Shown: positions 34,034 to 44,088, numbered from the stretch's first letter. The stretch: 64,000 nucleotides of DNA from Paludibacter sp. (GCA_019163375.1 JAFLKK010000008.1:124001-188000), one strand, 5' to 3'. A program made the numbers and translations. Notes: generated by a model from the sequence alone, not told the origin.

Positions 34034-35608
34034 GTGAATAGCGAACTAGTAGTTGATGTGAAAGCATCCGAAATTTCTATTGCGCTGCTCGAAGACAAAC
34101 GCCTTGTAGAGATAAACCAGGAAGGACGAGAAGAACAATTCGCCGTTGGAAATATCTATATGGGCAGGGTAAAAAAAATAATGCCCGGTTTAAATGCAGC
34201 TTTTGTAGACGTAGGTTACGAAAAAGATGCTTTTCTACACTATCTTGATTTAGGTTCCAATTTCAACACCCTTACACAATTTACAACGCAGGCACTTAGC
34301 GACCGTAAAAAGACGCCTGCTATTCAAAAAACAAAACTGCAACCGGAAATTGAGAAAAACGGTTCAATTAACGACATCCTTAAGACTGGTCAGGAGATTT
34401 TGGTTCAGGTTACCAAAGAACCCATCTCAACCAAAGGACCGCGATTGACTGCTGAAATATCCATAGCCGGGCGGTTTTTAGTTCTTATCCCGTTTGCCGA
34501 GAAAGTGTCGGTATCGCAAAAAATAAAAACGGAGGAAGAGCGTTTACGACTGAAACAACTGATTCAAAGCATTAAACCAAAAGGATTTGGAGTAATTGTA
34601 AGAACTGTTGCCGAGGAGAAAAAAGGAGCTGAACTCGATAACGAGTTGAAGATTTTGGTAAAACGCTGGGAAGAAGCTGTCGCCAAAACACAACAAGCCA
34701 AAGGAGTTTCGCTTATTTTAGAAGAATTAGGTCGCACGGTGGGAATAATTAGAGATTTATTCAACCCAAATTTCAAGCATATTCATATCAATGATGCTAC
34801 AGTGTACACAGAAGTGCGTGACTACGTAGAACTGATTGCACCCGAACGAAAAGATATTGTAAAACTATATCAGGAAGAAATGCCTATTTATGATAGTTTT
34901 GGTATTACCAAACAAATTAAATCGGCTTTCGGCAAAACCGTTTCATTTAAAAACGGAGCTTATCTGATTATAGAACATACCGAAGCACTTCACGTTGTAG
35001 ACGTGAATAGCGGAAATCGTTCGAAAGCAGGCAATGGGCAAGAAGACAACGCCCTTGATGTGAATTTAGCTGCTGCCGACGAGATAGCCCGTCAACTTCG
35101 CTTACGCGATATGGGTGGTATTATCGTGGTAGATTTTATAGATATGCACGAGACAGAAAACCGTCAGAAGCTATTTGACAGAATGCGTGAAAACATGGCC
35201 AACGATAGAGCCAAACACAATATTCTTCCGCTTAGCAAGTTCGGTTTATTACAAATGACGCGTCAGCGTGTTCGTCCGGTAATACATATCGATATCGAAG
35301 AAACCTGTCCTACCTGCTACGGCAAGGGACGCACCAAACCATCTATCCTCTTTACCGACCAGCTGGAAAGTAAAATAGATTACCTGGTAAATCAATTAAA
35401 TATTAAAGAGTTTGTATTACATGTTCATCCTTATGTAGACGCCTATATCTCTAAAGGTTTTCTATCGATGAAATGGCAATGGAAACGAAAATTTGGAAAA
35501 GGTTGTAAAGTAATTCCCGAACAAAAATTGGGCTTCTTACAATACAAATTTTATGACAAAAAGGGAATTGAAATTGACCTACAAGAAGAAATAGAAAAGA
35601 TCTCGTAA
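34034..35608 (+). CDS. rng: Ribonuclease E/G family protein
   Basis: Endoribonuclease in rRNA processing and mRNA decay. The start is a GTG (VNSELVVDVKASEISIALLED), which fits homologue length (524 residues); no ATG is near. The S1 domain covers about 35-130 (NIYMGRVKKIMPGLNAAFVDVGYEKDAFLHY). The catalytic metal site is VVDVNSGNRS (about 316-325) and GGIIVVDFIDM (about 361-371). The zinc-link CPTCYGKGR (about 427-435) supports dimerisation. There is no RNase E C-terminal scaffold, so it is RNase G-like. A promoter is not obvious; a terminator follows. Confidence 0.94.
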   Translation: MNSELVVDVKASEISIALLEDKRLVEINQEGREEQFAVGNIYMGRVKKIMPGLNAAFVDVGYEKDAFLHYLDLGSNFNTLTQFTTQALSDRKKTPAIQKTKLQPEIEKNGSINDILKTGQEILVQVTKEPISTKGPRLTAEISIAGRFLVLIPFAEKVSVSQKIKTEEERLRLKQLIQSIKPKGFGVIVRTVAEEKKGAELDNELKILVKRWEEAVAKTQQAKGVSLILEELGRTVGIIRDLFNPNFKHIHINDATVYTEVRDYVELIAPERKDIVKLYQEEMPIYDSFGITKQIKSAFGKTVSFKNGAYLIIEHTEALHVVDVNSGNRSKAGNGQEDNALDVNLAAADEIARQLRLRDMGGIIVVDFIDMHETENRQKLFDRMRENMANDRAKHNILPLSKFGLLQMTRQRVRPVIHIDIEETCPTCYGKGRTKPSILFTDQLESKIDYLVNQLNIKEFVLHVHPYVDAYISKGFLSMKWQWKRKFGKGCKVIPEQKLGFLQYKFYDKKGIEIDLQEEIEKIS

Positions 35609-35620
35609 ACCGAGAACCAT

Positions 35621-35658
35621 AAAAAGAGGCTAACCGAAATGGTGTAGCCTCTTTTTTT
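35621..35658 (+). terminator. Terminator after rng
   Basis: AAAAAGAGGCTA (35621-35632) pairs with TAGCCTCTTTTTTT (35645-35658). The GGCTA/TAGCC stem is shared with terminators at 45468 and 47378. Confidence 0.85.
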
Positions 35659-35752
35659 GTATTTAAACCCTATGGCTAAACCATCCGTTATGCATCATAT
35701 AAATAGTATACTATAGCTATGAATATTTATAAAATCTTTATAACTAAAAATA

Positions 35753-35760
35753 TACCTTTG
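35753..35760 (+). promoter_or_regulatory. TAnnTTTG promoter box of kdpE
   Basis: TACCTTTG followed by CATGAA; about 40 bases before the kdpE ATG at 35805. Thus kdpE is transcribed apart from the rest of the kdp genes. Confidence 0.6.
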
Positions 35761-35804
35761 CATGAATAAAACGAACAGAAAAACATACGCTAACACCCAA
35801 AGAC

Positions 35805-36488
35805 ATGGATACAAAGCAAACCATTCTGATAATTGATGACGAAGTCCAGATACGCAGGCTTCTTGAAATAAATCTGACCGCGAATGGGTATAAAGTTGCC
35901 GAAGCCGATACAGCCAAAGATGGTTGTCTGTTGGCAGCCTCAGTGAATCCTGTACTTATCATTCTTGATTTAGGATTGCCCGATATGGATGGATTGGAAG
36001 TATTGAAAAAAATACGCGAGTGGTATACCGCCCCAATTATCATTCTATCCGTCCGAAATTCGGAGGAAGACATTGTCCGTGCACTTGATAATGGAGCTAA
36101 TGATTACCTGACCAAACCTTTTCGAACCCGTGAGTTACTGGCAAGGATACGCGTTGCCTGTCAACGGAGTATTCAGCAGCAAGAAGTATCTATGGTATTT
36201 GATAACCTAGTGATTGATCTGGCAAAGCATATTGCCACCAAGAACAATGAAATAATCAAACTTACCTCAACTGAATTTTCGTTGTTAGCGCTTTTGGCCA
36301 AAAACGAAGGACGTGTGCTTACCCATGTTTACATCCTTCAGGAAGTTTGGGGATATGGGTATACCAAACAGACACAATACCTACGGGTTTTCATTGCACA
36401 GCTTCGAAAAAAAATAGAAGACGATCCTTCCAAGCCTAAATTGTTGATTACAGAATCGGGCATCGGGTATAGGTTTAGTGGAGTATAA
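35805..36488 (+). CDS. kdpE: KdpE-type response regulator
   Basis: A 227-residue OmpR-family transcription factor that, when phosphorylated by KdpD, turns on potassium-uptake genes. Receiver domain: IDDEVQIRRLLE acid pair (about 10-11), phospho-acceptor Asp in LIILDLGLPDMDG (about 53), Thr/Ser in IILSVRNSE, and LTKPF with the conserved Lys. The winged-helix output domain covers about 130-225 (LTSTEFSLLALLAKNEGRVLTH; YLRVFIAQLRKKIE). It is on the plus strand, convergent with kdpD across a shared terminator, not in the usual kdpDE order. Confidence 0.94.
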   Translation: MDTKQTILIIDDEVQIRRLLEINLTANGYKVAEADTAKDGCLLAASVNPVLIILDLGLPDMDGLEVLKKIREWYTAPIIILSVRNSEEDIVRALDNGANDYLTKPFRTRELLARIRVACQRSIQQQEVSMVFDNLVIDLAKHIATKNNEIIKLTSTEFSLLALLAKNEGRVLTHVYILQEVWGYGYTKQTQYLRVFIAQLRKKIEDDPSKPKLLITESGIGYRFSGV

Positions 36489-36530
36489 AAAAAGTTCCAT
36501 AACTACGATTGTAGTTATGGAACTTTTTTT
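36487..36530. terminator. Bidirectional terminator between kdpE and kdpD
   Basis: AAAAAAAGTTCCATAACTAC (36487-36506), 4-base loop GATT, GTAGTTATGGAACTTTTTTT (36511-36530): a perfect 20-bp palindrome with A and T tracts at both ends. Confidence 0.95.
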
Positions 36531-36537
36531 ATACTAT

Positions 36538-39210
36538 TCATTGCTGTTGCAAATTCATTTGTTTAGACGGGATTTTGATAGTGAAAACAGCCCCTCCTTT
36601 TTCTCCGTTTGAAGCGGAGACAGTACCTTGGTGAGCCTCAACAAACCCTTTTACGATGGATAAACCAAGTCCGGTACCACCTGCCTTTGCATCTTTACCC
36701 CGATAGAATTTATCAAAAACAGAAGACAATTCCGCTTCGGGAAACCCATGTCCATGATCAACAACTTTAATGATTAGATTCTGATCAGAACTTTGAATTT
36801 TCAAATCAATAGTGCTTCCTTTGGGTGAGTGCTGGGTGGCATTCAGAATAAGGTTATGTAACACCTGCTCTATCAGTCCGAAATCTACATAAATTAAAGG
36901 AAAATCATTCGGAATGTGTGTTTTAAATGTAAAGGATTCCAATTCGTATCTAAGCGATTCCGAAACTGAATTTACTAAGTCCTGAGCATCGCACCAATCG
37001 GGATGCGGAGTAATCCTACCCGATTCGAGCCGCGACATGTTCAATAAATTCTCGACCAATCTGTTCAATCGGATAGATGCAATATTGATTTCGGAATACA
37101 GTTCCTTTTGAATTGTTTCGGGAAGTTGTTGCTCCAGCAATGTTTCGGATGATCCCATGATAGTAGCCAGCGGGATGCGTAATTCGTGCGAAATAGAATT
37201 GAACAGTGTCTTATACAGTTTTTCCGATTCACTTATCATATAGGTTTTCTTCGTTGCATTGCGCAACAACTCGCGCTCATATTTACCTATAATCTGCGAA
37301 AGCGACGATTCCCAAAACTGTTCTTCACCATAGGTAAAAACAGTAGTTTGTTTTATTACGATCACACCCAGTGTACTGCTACTGCCTATCAAAGGATAAA
37401 ATGTATACTCGTTAGAAGGCAAAGTATTGGTGAACTTTCCGGCTTTCAGTGAGTTTTTCTCAACCCAGTTGATGATACTCATTTCGCTTTCGGTTAACTG
37501 AATCGTGGAATTCTCAATCGTCATAATTTCCAGTTGATTCAAGTCGTTTTTAATAACAATACAACATTCCAACTTAAAATAGCGATTGATATAATCGTAA
37601 GCAATCTTAATCACATCGTCGAAACCTGATACAGAGTTCAAATCCTTGGTTAATTGATACAAGGCATGGGTGCGTTCTTCGCGTATGCGTATTTTCTTTT
37701 CTTGACGGCGAACGCGTGACGTTAATGTACCGTTGACAAGCGCCACAATAAAAAACATGACCAATAGCAGTATATCAAGCGGCTTCTGAATAAGCAGCGT
37801 AAATTGCGGTGGAATAAAAAAATAGTCCCAGATCAATGCACTCACTGTTGCTGCAAACAAAACCGGACCGGTGCCATAAAACAATGCCAGCAACGATATC
37901 ATAAACAAAAGAATAACAGAAATAACCTGATAACCGACAATATCCCTGACCTGATAACTCAATAGCGACGTTAGGGCTACAATCAACGAAACGGTGAGGT
38001 ACTGACGGCTGTGCGATGTAAAAGGGGGAATCGAAGATTTGGGATTAAACTTATCGTCAACAGGCGTGTCGGAGCCCAGGATATAAACATCAATATTACC
38101 ACTGTATTTAATCAAGCGATTTACAAAATTCCCTAGCTTCAATAGAGATTTAACACTACTAAACCTTGATTTTCCTACGATAATATGCGTAATATTTTCT
38201 TTCTGTGCATAATTTACAATCGCTTTTACCAGGTCATCGTTGGTTACAATGCGCACTTTAAATCCTAATTGTTTGGCAAGATCAATATTCAAATCAAGTT
38301 GCTCGTGATCTTTCGCTGTCAGTCGTTGAGTAGTTTCCACGTAAAGGGCTTCGACATTAGCTCCCATGGTGTAGGCCAGGTTTTTAGCCCACTTGAGCAA
38401 ACCGGCCGAAGAGGGACTCACACCAATTGCCACCAGAAAATGCGATCCCGATTTCCATGGGCCACGGATGCGTTTGTCCTGCATATAATCATGCAACTGA
38501 TTATCAACACGGTCGGCAACAATACGCAGCGACATCTCACGCAATGCGGTGATATTTCCTTTACGGAAAAAATTATTCACCGCTTCTTTGGAGCGTTCGG
38601 GTGTATACACTTTTCCATCCAAAAGTCGTTGAAGTAGCTCGTCGGGGGTTATGTCGACCAATTCCACATCGTCGGAATTTTCGAATATAAAATCCGGTAA
38701 CGTTTCGCGGATAATTACGCCTGTAATTTGTGCCACCGTGTCGGTGCGACTTTCAAGATGCTGTACATTGAGCGTGGTGAAAACATTTATTCCATTTTCC
38801 AGCAATTCCTGAACATCCTGATATCGCTTGTTATGACGACTTCCGGGGGCATTGGTGTGTGCCAACTCATCCACCAGTACTATTTGTGGCTGTCGTGCTA
38901 TAATAGCGTCTAAGTCCATCTCCTGCACGGAGGTGGACTTATATTCTATACTTTTACGGGGAATTATTTCAAAACCATGCACCAAAGCGACAGTTTCTTT
39001 GCGGTTGTGCGTTTCCACATAACCAACAACAATGTCATTTCCCTTCTTCTTTTCATCATGTGCTGCCTGAAGCATGGTGTAAGTTTTACCCACACCGGCA
39101 CACATCCCGAAGAAAATCTTCAGCTTACCTCGTTTGCTTTTTTCTTCTTCTTTGGCTAATGCTGCCAAAAGTTCGTCGGGATTGGGTCTTTCAATTTCGA
39201 AGTCGCTCAT
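36538..39210 (-). CDS. kdpD: KdpD osmosensitive K+ channel sensor histidine kinase
   Basis: Membrane sensor that phosphorylates KdpE when K+ is scarce. I start at the ATG at 39210 (MSDFEIERPNPDELLAAL; 890 residues); the track uses a TTG three codons earlier. Domains: KdpD N-terminal ATPase-like part with Walker A GMCAGVGKTYT (about 34-44) and VLVDELAHTNAPGSRH (about 113-128); a USP-like part (about 250-375); four membrane segments (about 400-500); a GAF-like region; HisKA with SHELRIPL (phospho-His near 676); and the ATPase domain NLILNATQHSP and GTGLGLSIVKGFVEAH. It follows kdpC after an inverted-repeat stretch. Confidence 0.96.
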   Translation of the reverse strand: MSDFEIERPNPDELLAALAKEEEKSKRGKLKIFFGMCAGVGKTYTMLQAAHDEKKKGNDIVVGYVETHNRKETVALVHGFEIIPRKSIEYKSTSVQEMDLDAIIARQPQIVLVDELAHTNAPGSRHNKRYQDVQELLENGINVFTTLNVQHLESRTDTVAQITGVIIRETLPDFIFENSDDVELVDITPDELLQRLLDGKVYTPERSKEAVNNFFRKGNITALREMSLRIVADRVDNQLHDYMQDKRIRGPWKSGSHFLVAIGVSPSSAGLLKWAKNLAYTMGANVEALYVETTQRLTAKDHEQLDLNIDLAKQLGFKVRIVTNDDLVKAIVNYAQKENITHIIVGKSRFSSVKSLLKLGNFVNRLIKYSGNIDVYILGSDTPVDDKFNPKSSIPPFTSHSRQYLTVSLIVALTSLLSYQVRDIVGYQVISVILLFMISLLALFYGTGPVLFAATVSALIWDYFFIPPQFTLLIQKPLDILLLVMFFIVALVNGTLTSRVRRQEKKIRIREERTHALYQLTKDLNSVSGFDDVIKIAYDYINRYFKLECCIVIKNDLNQLEIMTIENSTIQLTESEMSIINWVEKNSLKAGKFTNTLPSNEYTFYPLIGSSSTLGVIVIKQTTVFTYGEEQFWESSLSQIIGKYERELLRNATKKTYMISESEKLYKTLFNSISHELRIPLATIMGSSETLLEQQLPETIQKELYSEINIASIRLNRLVENLLNMSRLESGRITPHPDWCDAQDLVNSVSESLRYELESFTFKTHIPNDFPLIYVDFGLIEQVLHNLILNATQHSPKGSTIDLKIQSSDQNLIIKVVDHGHGFPEAELSSVFDKFYRGKDAKAGGTGLGLSIVKGFVEAHQGTVSASNGEKGGAVFTIKIPSKQMNLQQQ

Positions 39211-39230
39211 TTTAATCAAGATTAAGAATA

Positions 39231-39320
39231 ACCACTAAGGCACTAAGAACACTGAGAAACACTAACGAGAAGATAATACATTTCTTAGTGACTCTTAGTG
39301 GCCTAAGTGTCTTAGTGGTA
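39231..39320. repeat. Large inverted repeat between kdpC and kdpD (CACTAAG family)
   Basis: The left arm ACCACTAAGGCACTAAGAAC and onwards is matched by the reverse complement of the right arm (ACCACTAAGACACTTAGGCC...), giving imperfect arms of about 35 bases with a short AT-rich spacer. The CACTAAG wording is that of a dispersed repeat; a fragment (CTTAGTGACTTAGTGG) is also at about 7898-7916. In RNA it would fold into a long hairpin inside the kdp operon. Confidence 0.75.
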
Positions 39321-39328
39321 AAAACATT

Positions 39329-39901
39329 TTATTTTAGGTTGTCTAAAGCAATATTCAGTAATAATACGTTCACCCTGCTTTCACCTAAACAAGTTAGTTG
39401 AGGTGCTTCACTTATCTTTTCAACAAGTGATTTCATCTTTTGTTTCTGCACATTGCTAAAACTCCGTGCTTTTGCTATTCGATCAATTTGTAGCTCAGCA
39501 GCTTCAGGTGATATATGCGGATCGAGACCACTTGCCGAAGCGAAAAGCATTTCGGACGGCACTTCCACATTTTTATCCAGCTGATTGAAAGTTATAAATT
39601 TATTTTTTCGTTCAGCAACCTGAGCTTTCAGCTTTGCACTGGTCAGTCCTAAATTACTACCGCCCGAAGGTAACGGATTATTTCCAATTGCCGAAGGACG
39701 CGACGAAAAATAAATAGTACTATCGAATTGTTGTCCAATCAATTCGCTCCCGATTATTTTATTGTCTTTTAAAATAAGACTACCATTAGCTTGGTGTGGA
39801 AAAACCACCTGTGCAATTCCGGTAACTAAAAGCGGATATATTATCCCGGTAAGAATGGTAAAAACCAGGAATATTTTTAATGCGATACCAAATGTTTTCA
39901 T
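39329..39901 (-). CDS. kdpC: KdpC subunit of the K+-transporting ATPase
   Basis: Single-span accessory subunit that stabilises the KdpFABC complex and helps ATP binding. The 190-residue protein has an N-terminal membrane segment (ALKIFLVFTILTGIIYPLLVTGIAQVVFP), then the periplasmic part with the family motifs LIGQQFDS, YFSSRPSA, SGGSNLGLTS and ASGLDPHISPEAAELQIDRIA. The ATG overlaps the stop of the preceding 67-residue gene by 4 bases (ATGA), indicating coupled translation. Confidence 0.96.
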   Translation of the reverse strand: MKTFGIALKIFLVFTILTGIIYPLLVTGIAQVVFPHQANGSLILKDNKIIGSELIGQQFDSTIYFSSRPSAIGNNPLPSGGSNLGLTSAKLKAQVAERKNKFITFNQLDKNVEVPSEMLFASASGLDPHISPEAAELQIDRIAKARSFSNVQKQKMKSLVEKISEAPQLTCLGESRVNVLLLNIALDNLK

Positions 39902-40101
39902 TTTTCAATTATTTTTGAATGTTCATAATATGTAATCATTTCGTTGATAGAATGTAGCAGAAAATCAATTTCAATAATTCTTCCTGAAGAAATCAGCGTG
40001 AGTTCATTGATATCATCTTTATTATACTGCTGCATCCTTTCATACTCTTTTTTTCTTCTATTCAAAAGCTTTTCTTTTAAATCTCTAACGAGCAGTTCCA
40101 T
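39898..40101 (-). CDS. Unknown 67-residue protein inside the kdp operon
   Basis: Lies between kdpB (stop at 40113, 11 bases upstream) and kdpC (4-base ATGA overlap), so it is in a position that only a translated gene normally takes. The protein (MELLVRDLKEKLLNRRKKEY and on) is soluble, charged and mostly helical, with no membrane segment or known motif. It is not one of the standard Kdp subunits, and I do not recognise it. It might bind the complex from the cytoplasm or may be a small regulatory protein; both are guesses. Confidence 0.7.
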   Translation of the reverse strand: MELLVRDLKEKLLNRRKKEYERMQQYNKDDINELTLISSGRIIEIDFLLHSINEMITYYEHSKIIEK

Positions 40102-40112
40102 GAGTGCTGAAT

Positions 40113-42191
40113 TTATAAATTTATCAACAAATCAATAATCTTGATTCCGATAAATGGGGCAATCAAACCGCCTAATCCATAAATCAGCAAATTTTTCGTC
40201 AGTGCCCTATTGGCTGAAATTGGTTTATAAGCCACACCTTTCAACGCGAGTGGAATCAGTGCAATGATAATTAATGCATTGAAAATAATGGCACTCATTA
40301 TGGCACTTTCCGGTGAACCAAGCCTCATGATATTGAGTGCCGACAAAGGTCCTTGTCCGTTGCTTCCGGCATACAGTGCAATGGAAATGGCCGGAATAAT
40401 GGCGAAATACTTGGCCACATCGTTGGCAATACTGAAGGTAGTCAGCGCGCCTCGGGTCATCAATAACTGCTTACCTACTTCCACCACTTCAATCAATTTC
40501 GTAGGGTTACTATCCAAATCCACCATGTTACCGGCTTCACGAGCTGCCTGAGTTCCTGAATTCATAGCGATACCAACATCAGCCTGCGCCAAAGCAGGTG
40601 CATCATTTGTTCCATCTCCAATCATTCCCACCAAGTGTCCTTTTTCCTGTTCTTCACGGATACGACGTAACTTATCTTCGGGAGTGGCTTCTGCCATAAA
40701 ATCATCCACACCTGCTTCGGCAGCAATCGCTGCAGCAGTCAACGAGTTATCTCCGGTAATCATCACCGTGCGAATTCCCATTTGTCGAAGTTCGGCAAAA
40801 CGTTGTTTGATACCACCTTTTACAATATCTTTTAAGTGGATTACACCCAATACTTTATTATCTTCGGCTACTACCAGAGGCGTTGCTCCCAGTCGTGCCA
40901 ATTCCGATACTGCATCAATAACTTTTTGAGAGAAAACACCATTGTTTTCTTCGATAAAAGCACGAATAGCTTGCGACGAGCCTTTACGAATCTGATGCAC
41001 CTTACCTTCCGGGGTTTTCAAATCCACACCACTCATGCGCGATTGTGCGGTGAAAGGAATAAAGGTTGCATGCAAATGGGTAATATCACGTCCACGAATA
41101 TTGAATTTTTCCTTTGCCAGTATAACAATCGAACGTCCTTCGGGCGTTTCGTCAGAAAGTGACGAGAGTTGCGCAGCGTCGGCAAGTTCTTCTACCGTTA
41201 CATTTTCAGCCGGAATAAAGTCAGTTGCCATACGGTTTCCAAGGGTAATAGTCCCTGTTTTATCGAGTAACAATACGTCCACATCACCTGCAGCTTCAAT
41301 GGCACGTCCGCTGGTTGCTATTACGTTTCGTTGGATAAGTCTGTCCATTCCACTGATACCGATAGCACTCAACAAACCGCCAATGGTAGTTGGGATAAGA
41401 CATACAAGTAATGCAATTAACACCGGTATAGATAAGTTATGCGACTGTGATATTCCCGACGCATTTAAGCTGTATCCGAAGAAAGCCGGAAGTGTAACTA
41501 CTGCCAAAAGGAAGATAATAGATAAGCCCGAAAGCAAGATCGTCAGGGCAATTTCGTTAGGTGTTTTCTGACGTTTAGCTCCTTCCACCAAGGCAATCAT
41601 ACGGTCGATAAAGGTATCACCGGCATCTGCTGAAATACGGATCAGAACACGATCGCTCAATACTTTTGTACCTCCTGTAACTGCTGAACGGTCGCCACCA
41701 CTTTCGCGAATTACCGGAGCCGACTCGCCCGTTATGGCTGACTCATCGACACTGGCAATTCCTTCAATCACTTCTCCATCCGATGGGATTACATCATTCA
41801 CTTCGCAAACCACAATATCGCCTTTGCGTAAATCGGGAGCCAATACTTCTGTTTCTTTATCCCCAACCATTTTACGGGCAACGGTTTGGGTACGGTTTTT
41901 ACGCAAGCTTTCGGCTTGGGCTTTTCCACGCCCTTCGGCTATTGCTTCAGAGAAATTGGCAAATAGCACCGTAAACCACAACCATATAGATATTTGTAAA
42001 TTGAAAGACGAATATCCTCCCTGAAAAATTTCAAGAAAAACAATGATAGTCGTCAATAGTGCTCCGATACCAACTATAAATATAACCGGATTTTTTATCA
42101 GTAATGCGGGACTTAATTTTTTTACGCTGTCTTTTAGAGCCCGTGCAAGTAGCTTTTTATTAAAGATACTTTTATTTGATTTTGTTGTCAT
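40113..42191 (-). CDS. kdpB: KdpB, catalytic P-type ATPase subunit
   Basis: ATP-hydrolysing subunit of the high-affinity K+ pump. The 692-residue protein has the phosphorylation motif [14 protein letters not shown] (Asp near residue 309), the TGES actuator loop ([17 protein letters not shown]), and [42 protein letters not shown]-type hinge sequence. Membrane segments are at about 35-80, 220-290 and 580-690. All P-type signatures are intact. It follows kdpA by 39 bases. Confidence 0.97.
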   Translation of the reverse strand: MTTKSNKSIFNKKLLARALKDSVKKLSPALLIKNPVIFIVGIGALLTTIIVFLEIFQGGYSSFNLQISIWLWFTVLFANFSEAIAEGRGKAQAESLRKNRTQTVARKMVGDKETEVLAPDLRKGDIVVCEVNDVIPSDGEVIEGIASVDESAITGESAPVIRESGGDRSAVTGGTKVLSDRVLIRISADAGDTFIDRMIALVEGAKRQKTPNEIALTILLSGLSIIFLLAVVTLPAFFGYSLNASGISQSHNLSIPVLIALLVCLIPTTIGGLLSAIGISGMDRLIQRNVIATSGRAIEAAGDVDVLLLDKTGTITLGNRMATDFIPAENVTVEELADAAQLSSLSDETPEGRSIVILAKEKFNIRGRDITHLHATFIPFTAQSRMSGVDLKTPEGKVHQIRKGSSQAIRAFIEENNGVFSQKVIDAVSELARLGATPLVVAEDNKVLGVIHLKDIVKGGIKQRFAELRQMGIRTVMITGDNSLTAAAIAAEAGVDDFMAEATPEDKLRRIREEQEKGHLVGMIGDGTNDAPALAQADVGIAMNSGTQAAREAGNMVDLDSNPTKLIEVVEVGKQLLMTRGALTTFSIANDVAKYFAIIPAISIALYAGSNGQGPLSALNIMRLGSPESAIMSAIIFNALIIIALIPLALKGVAYKPISANRALTKNLLIYGLGGLIAPFIGIKIIDLLINL

Positions 42192-42230
42192 AATGCAAAG
42201 TATTTAGTCCCCTTTAGGGGATTTATGGGT

Positions 42231-43925
42231 TTAAAATGTAATTCCATTATTCATTAATAAATGTTCCACAATCGGTCCAAATGATAAGGCAGGGAAATAG
42301 GTCAAGCCGCCGACGATAAGAATAACACCAATTAATAAGGCGACAAATAGCCAATTGTCCGTTTGGAAAGTTCCCGTAGATACCGGTGTAATTTTCTTCT
42401 TAGCCATATTTCCGGCAATGGCCAGAATAGGTATAATCACTCCGAAACGTCCTATCAACATTCCAAATCCAAGAAGCAAATTATAAAAAACCGTGTTGGC
42501 ATTTAATCCTGCAAAAGCGCTACCGTTGTTACCGGCTGCAGAACTGAAAGCGTATAACATTTCAGAGAATCCATGCGGTCCTGCATTATTTAAACTGGAC
42601 AGTCCGAGGCTACTTACCGACGCCCATGCGGTAAATAATAGAATGACAAATGATGTTGCCAGATTGGCTATTATCGCCATTGTAACTTCAAATGCTTCCA
42701 CTTTTTTGCCCAGATATTCTGGTGAACGACCTACCATCAATCCGGCAATAAATACCGTGAGAATAATGAATACAACCATACCGTATATACCTGCACCTAC
42801 CCCACCGAAAATTATCTCGCCAAGCATTATATTAATCATGGCAACCATTCCTGCTAATGGAGATAAACTATCGTGCATGGCATTTACTGATCCGTTGGAA
42901 GCTGCCGATGTGGAGGTAGACCAGAGCACGCTGTTGGTGATTCCTAAGCGGGTTTCTTTCCCTTCCATCAATGCTGAATGACCGAGAATAGGATTGGCAG
43001 AATACTCGCCATACAAGGATATGGCTAAACCACTGAGCAGTAATATTAGCATAACAATAAAAATTGTCCAACCCTGACGTTTAGACCCTACCATTTTACC
43101 ATACGTAAAAGTGAGTCCTGCCGGGATTAATAACAAAGCCAACATTTCAAGCAGATTACTCAACGGAGTTGGATTTTCGAACGGATGGGCACTATTGGCA
43201 TTAAAAAAACCACCACCATTTGTACCGAGTTGTTTGATGGCTTCCTGCGATGCCACCGGTCCCATCGGAATTACTTGAGTAGTACCCTGAAGTGTCTGCG
43301 CTGTTTGATAGGTATCGAAGTTTTGAATAACTCCTTGTCCAACAAGAAAAACAGCAAATAATAGGGAAAGTGGCAAAAGAACATACAAGGTAGAACGGGT
43401 TAAATCCACCCAAAAATTACCCAACTTGTCAGTTGTCTTACGTGAAAGTCCTTTGGTTAGCGCCAATAAAACCGCTATTCCGGTGGCTGCACTTACAAAG
43501 TTCTGAACGGTAAGCGCCAGCATTTGTACCAAATAACTCAATGTAGTTTCACCCCCATAGCCTTGCCAGTTGGTGTTGGTCATAAAACTCACAGCGGTAT
43601 TAAATGCCGAATGCCACGACACATTGGGTAAGTTTGTCGGATTTAGTGGAAGATACGCCTGCGTAAGTTGAAGCAGGAATACAAACATAAATCCGATGAT
43701 GTTGAACAGCAACATCCCGAAAGCATAGCTTTTCCAGTTTGTTTCTTCTTTAGCGTCAACCCCTACAAACCTGTAAGTCAATCGTTCGAGCCAACCAAGC
43801 GGTGCAGCCATCAAGTGTTTCTTGCCTGTAAACACCTTGTACATGTAATTTCCCAGAACAGGCGTTAAGCCTATCAGTAATCCGAGAAAGATGATAATCT
43901 GTAAAAAATCATAAGTTGTGAACAT
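42231..43925 (-). CDS. kdpA: KdpA, K+-channel-like subunit
   Basis: Binds and conducts K+ in the KdpFABC complex. The 564-residue protein is hydrophobic throughout with about ten membrane segments. The selectivity-filter-like blocks are visible: FMTNTNWQGYGGE, LGTNGGGFFNANSAHPFENPTP, STSAASNGSVNAMHDSL and SSAAGNNGSAFAGL. The start MFTTYDFLQIIIFLGLLIGL fits. It lies 31 bases after kdpF. Confidence 0.97.
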   Translation of the reverse strand: MFTTYDFLQIIIFLGLLIGLTPVLGNYMYKVFTGKKHLMAAPLGWLERLTYRFVGVDAKEETNWKSYAFGMLLFNIIGFMFVFLLQLTQAYLPLNPTNLPNVSWHSAFNTAVSFMTNTNWQGYGGETTLSYLVQMLALTVQNFVSAATGIAVLLALTKGLSRKTTDKLGNFWVDLTRSTLYVLLPLSLLFAVFLVGQGVIQNFDTYQTAQTLQGTTQVIPMGPVASQEAIKQLGTNGGGFFNANSAHPFENPTPLSNLLEMLALLLIPAGLTFTYGKMVGSKRQGWTIFIVMLILLLSGLAISLYGEYSANPILGHSALMEGKETRLGITNSVLWSTSTSAASNGSVNAMHDSLSPLAGMVAMINIMLGEIIFGGVGAGIYGMVVFIILTVFIAGLMVGRSPEYLGKKVEAFEVTMAIIANLATSFVILLFTAWASVSSLGLSSLNNAGPHGFSEMLYAFSSAAGNNGSAFAGLNANTVFYNLLLGFGMLIGRFGVIIPILAIAGNMAKKKITPVSTGTFQTDNWLFVALLIGVILIVGGLTYFPALSFGPIVEHLLMNNGITF

Positions 43926-43956
43926 ATCGTTATGTTATTATGAGAATGATTCGTTG

Positions 43957-44088
43957 TTAGAATTTCTCCGGTTTAATCAGTGAATAGATTAAATATCCCA
44001 GTATAGCCAATGCTATAATTGCTCCAATAATATACCCGGTAGGAGTACTCGTTTCGGTAGCTGCTACCATTAATAATTTTGTTTCCAT
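43957..44088 (-). CDS. kdpF: KdpF, small lipid-like subunit of the K+ ATPase
   Basis: Too short for the ORF track. ATG at 44088, TAA ending at 43957, 43 residues: METKLLMVAATETSTPTGYI, then one hydrophobic span (IGAIIALAILGYLIYSLI) and the KdpF hallmark end KPEKF. KdpF stabilises KdpFABC in the membrane. It is 31 bases upstream of kdpA and 58 bases downstream of a porin gene. The N-terminus before the membrane span is longer than in E. coli KdpF (29 residues). Confidence 0.9.
   Translation of the reverse strand: METKLLMVAATETSTPTGYIIGAIIALAILGYLIYSLIKPEKF

Noticed and set aside
42493-42981. 162-codon plus-strand frame
   Set aside because: Antisense to kdpA, which is complete and has all family motifs.
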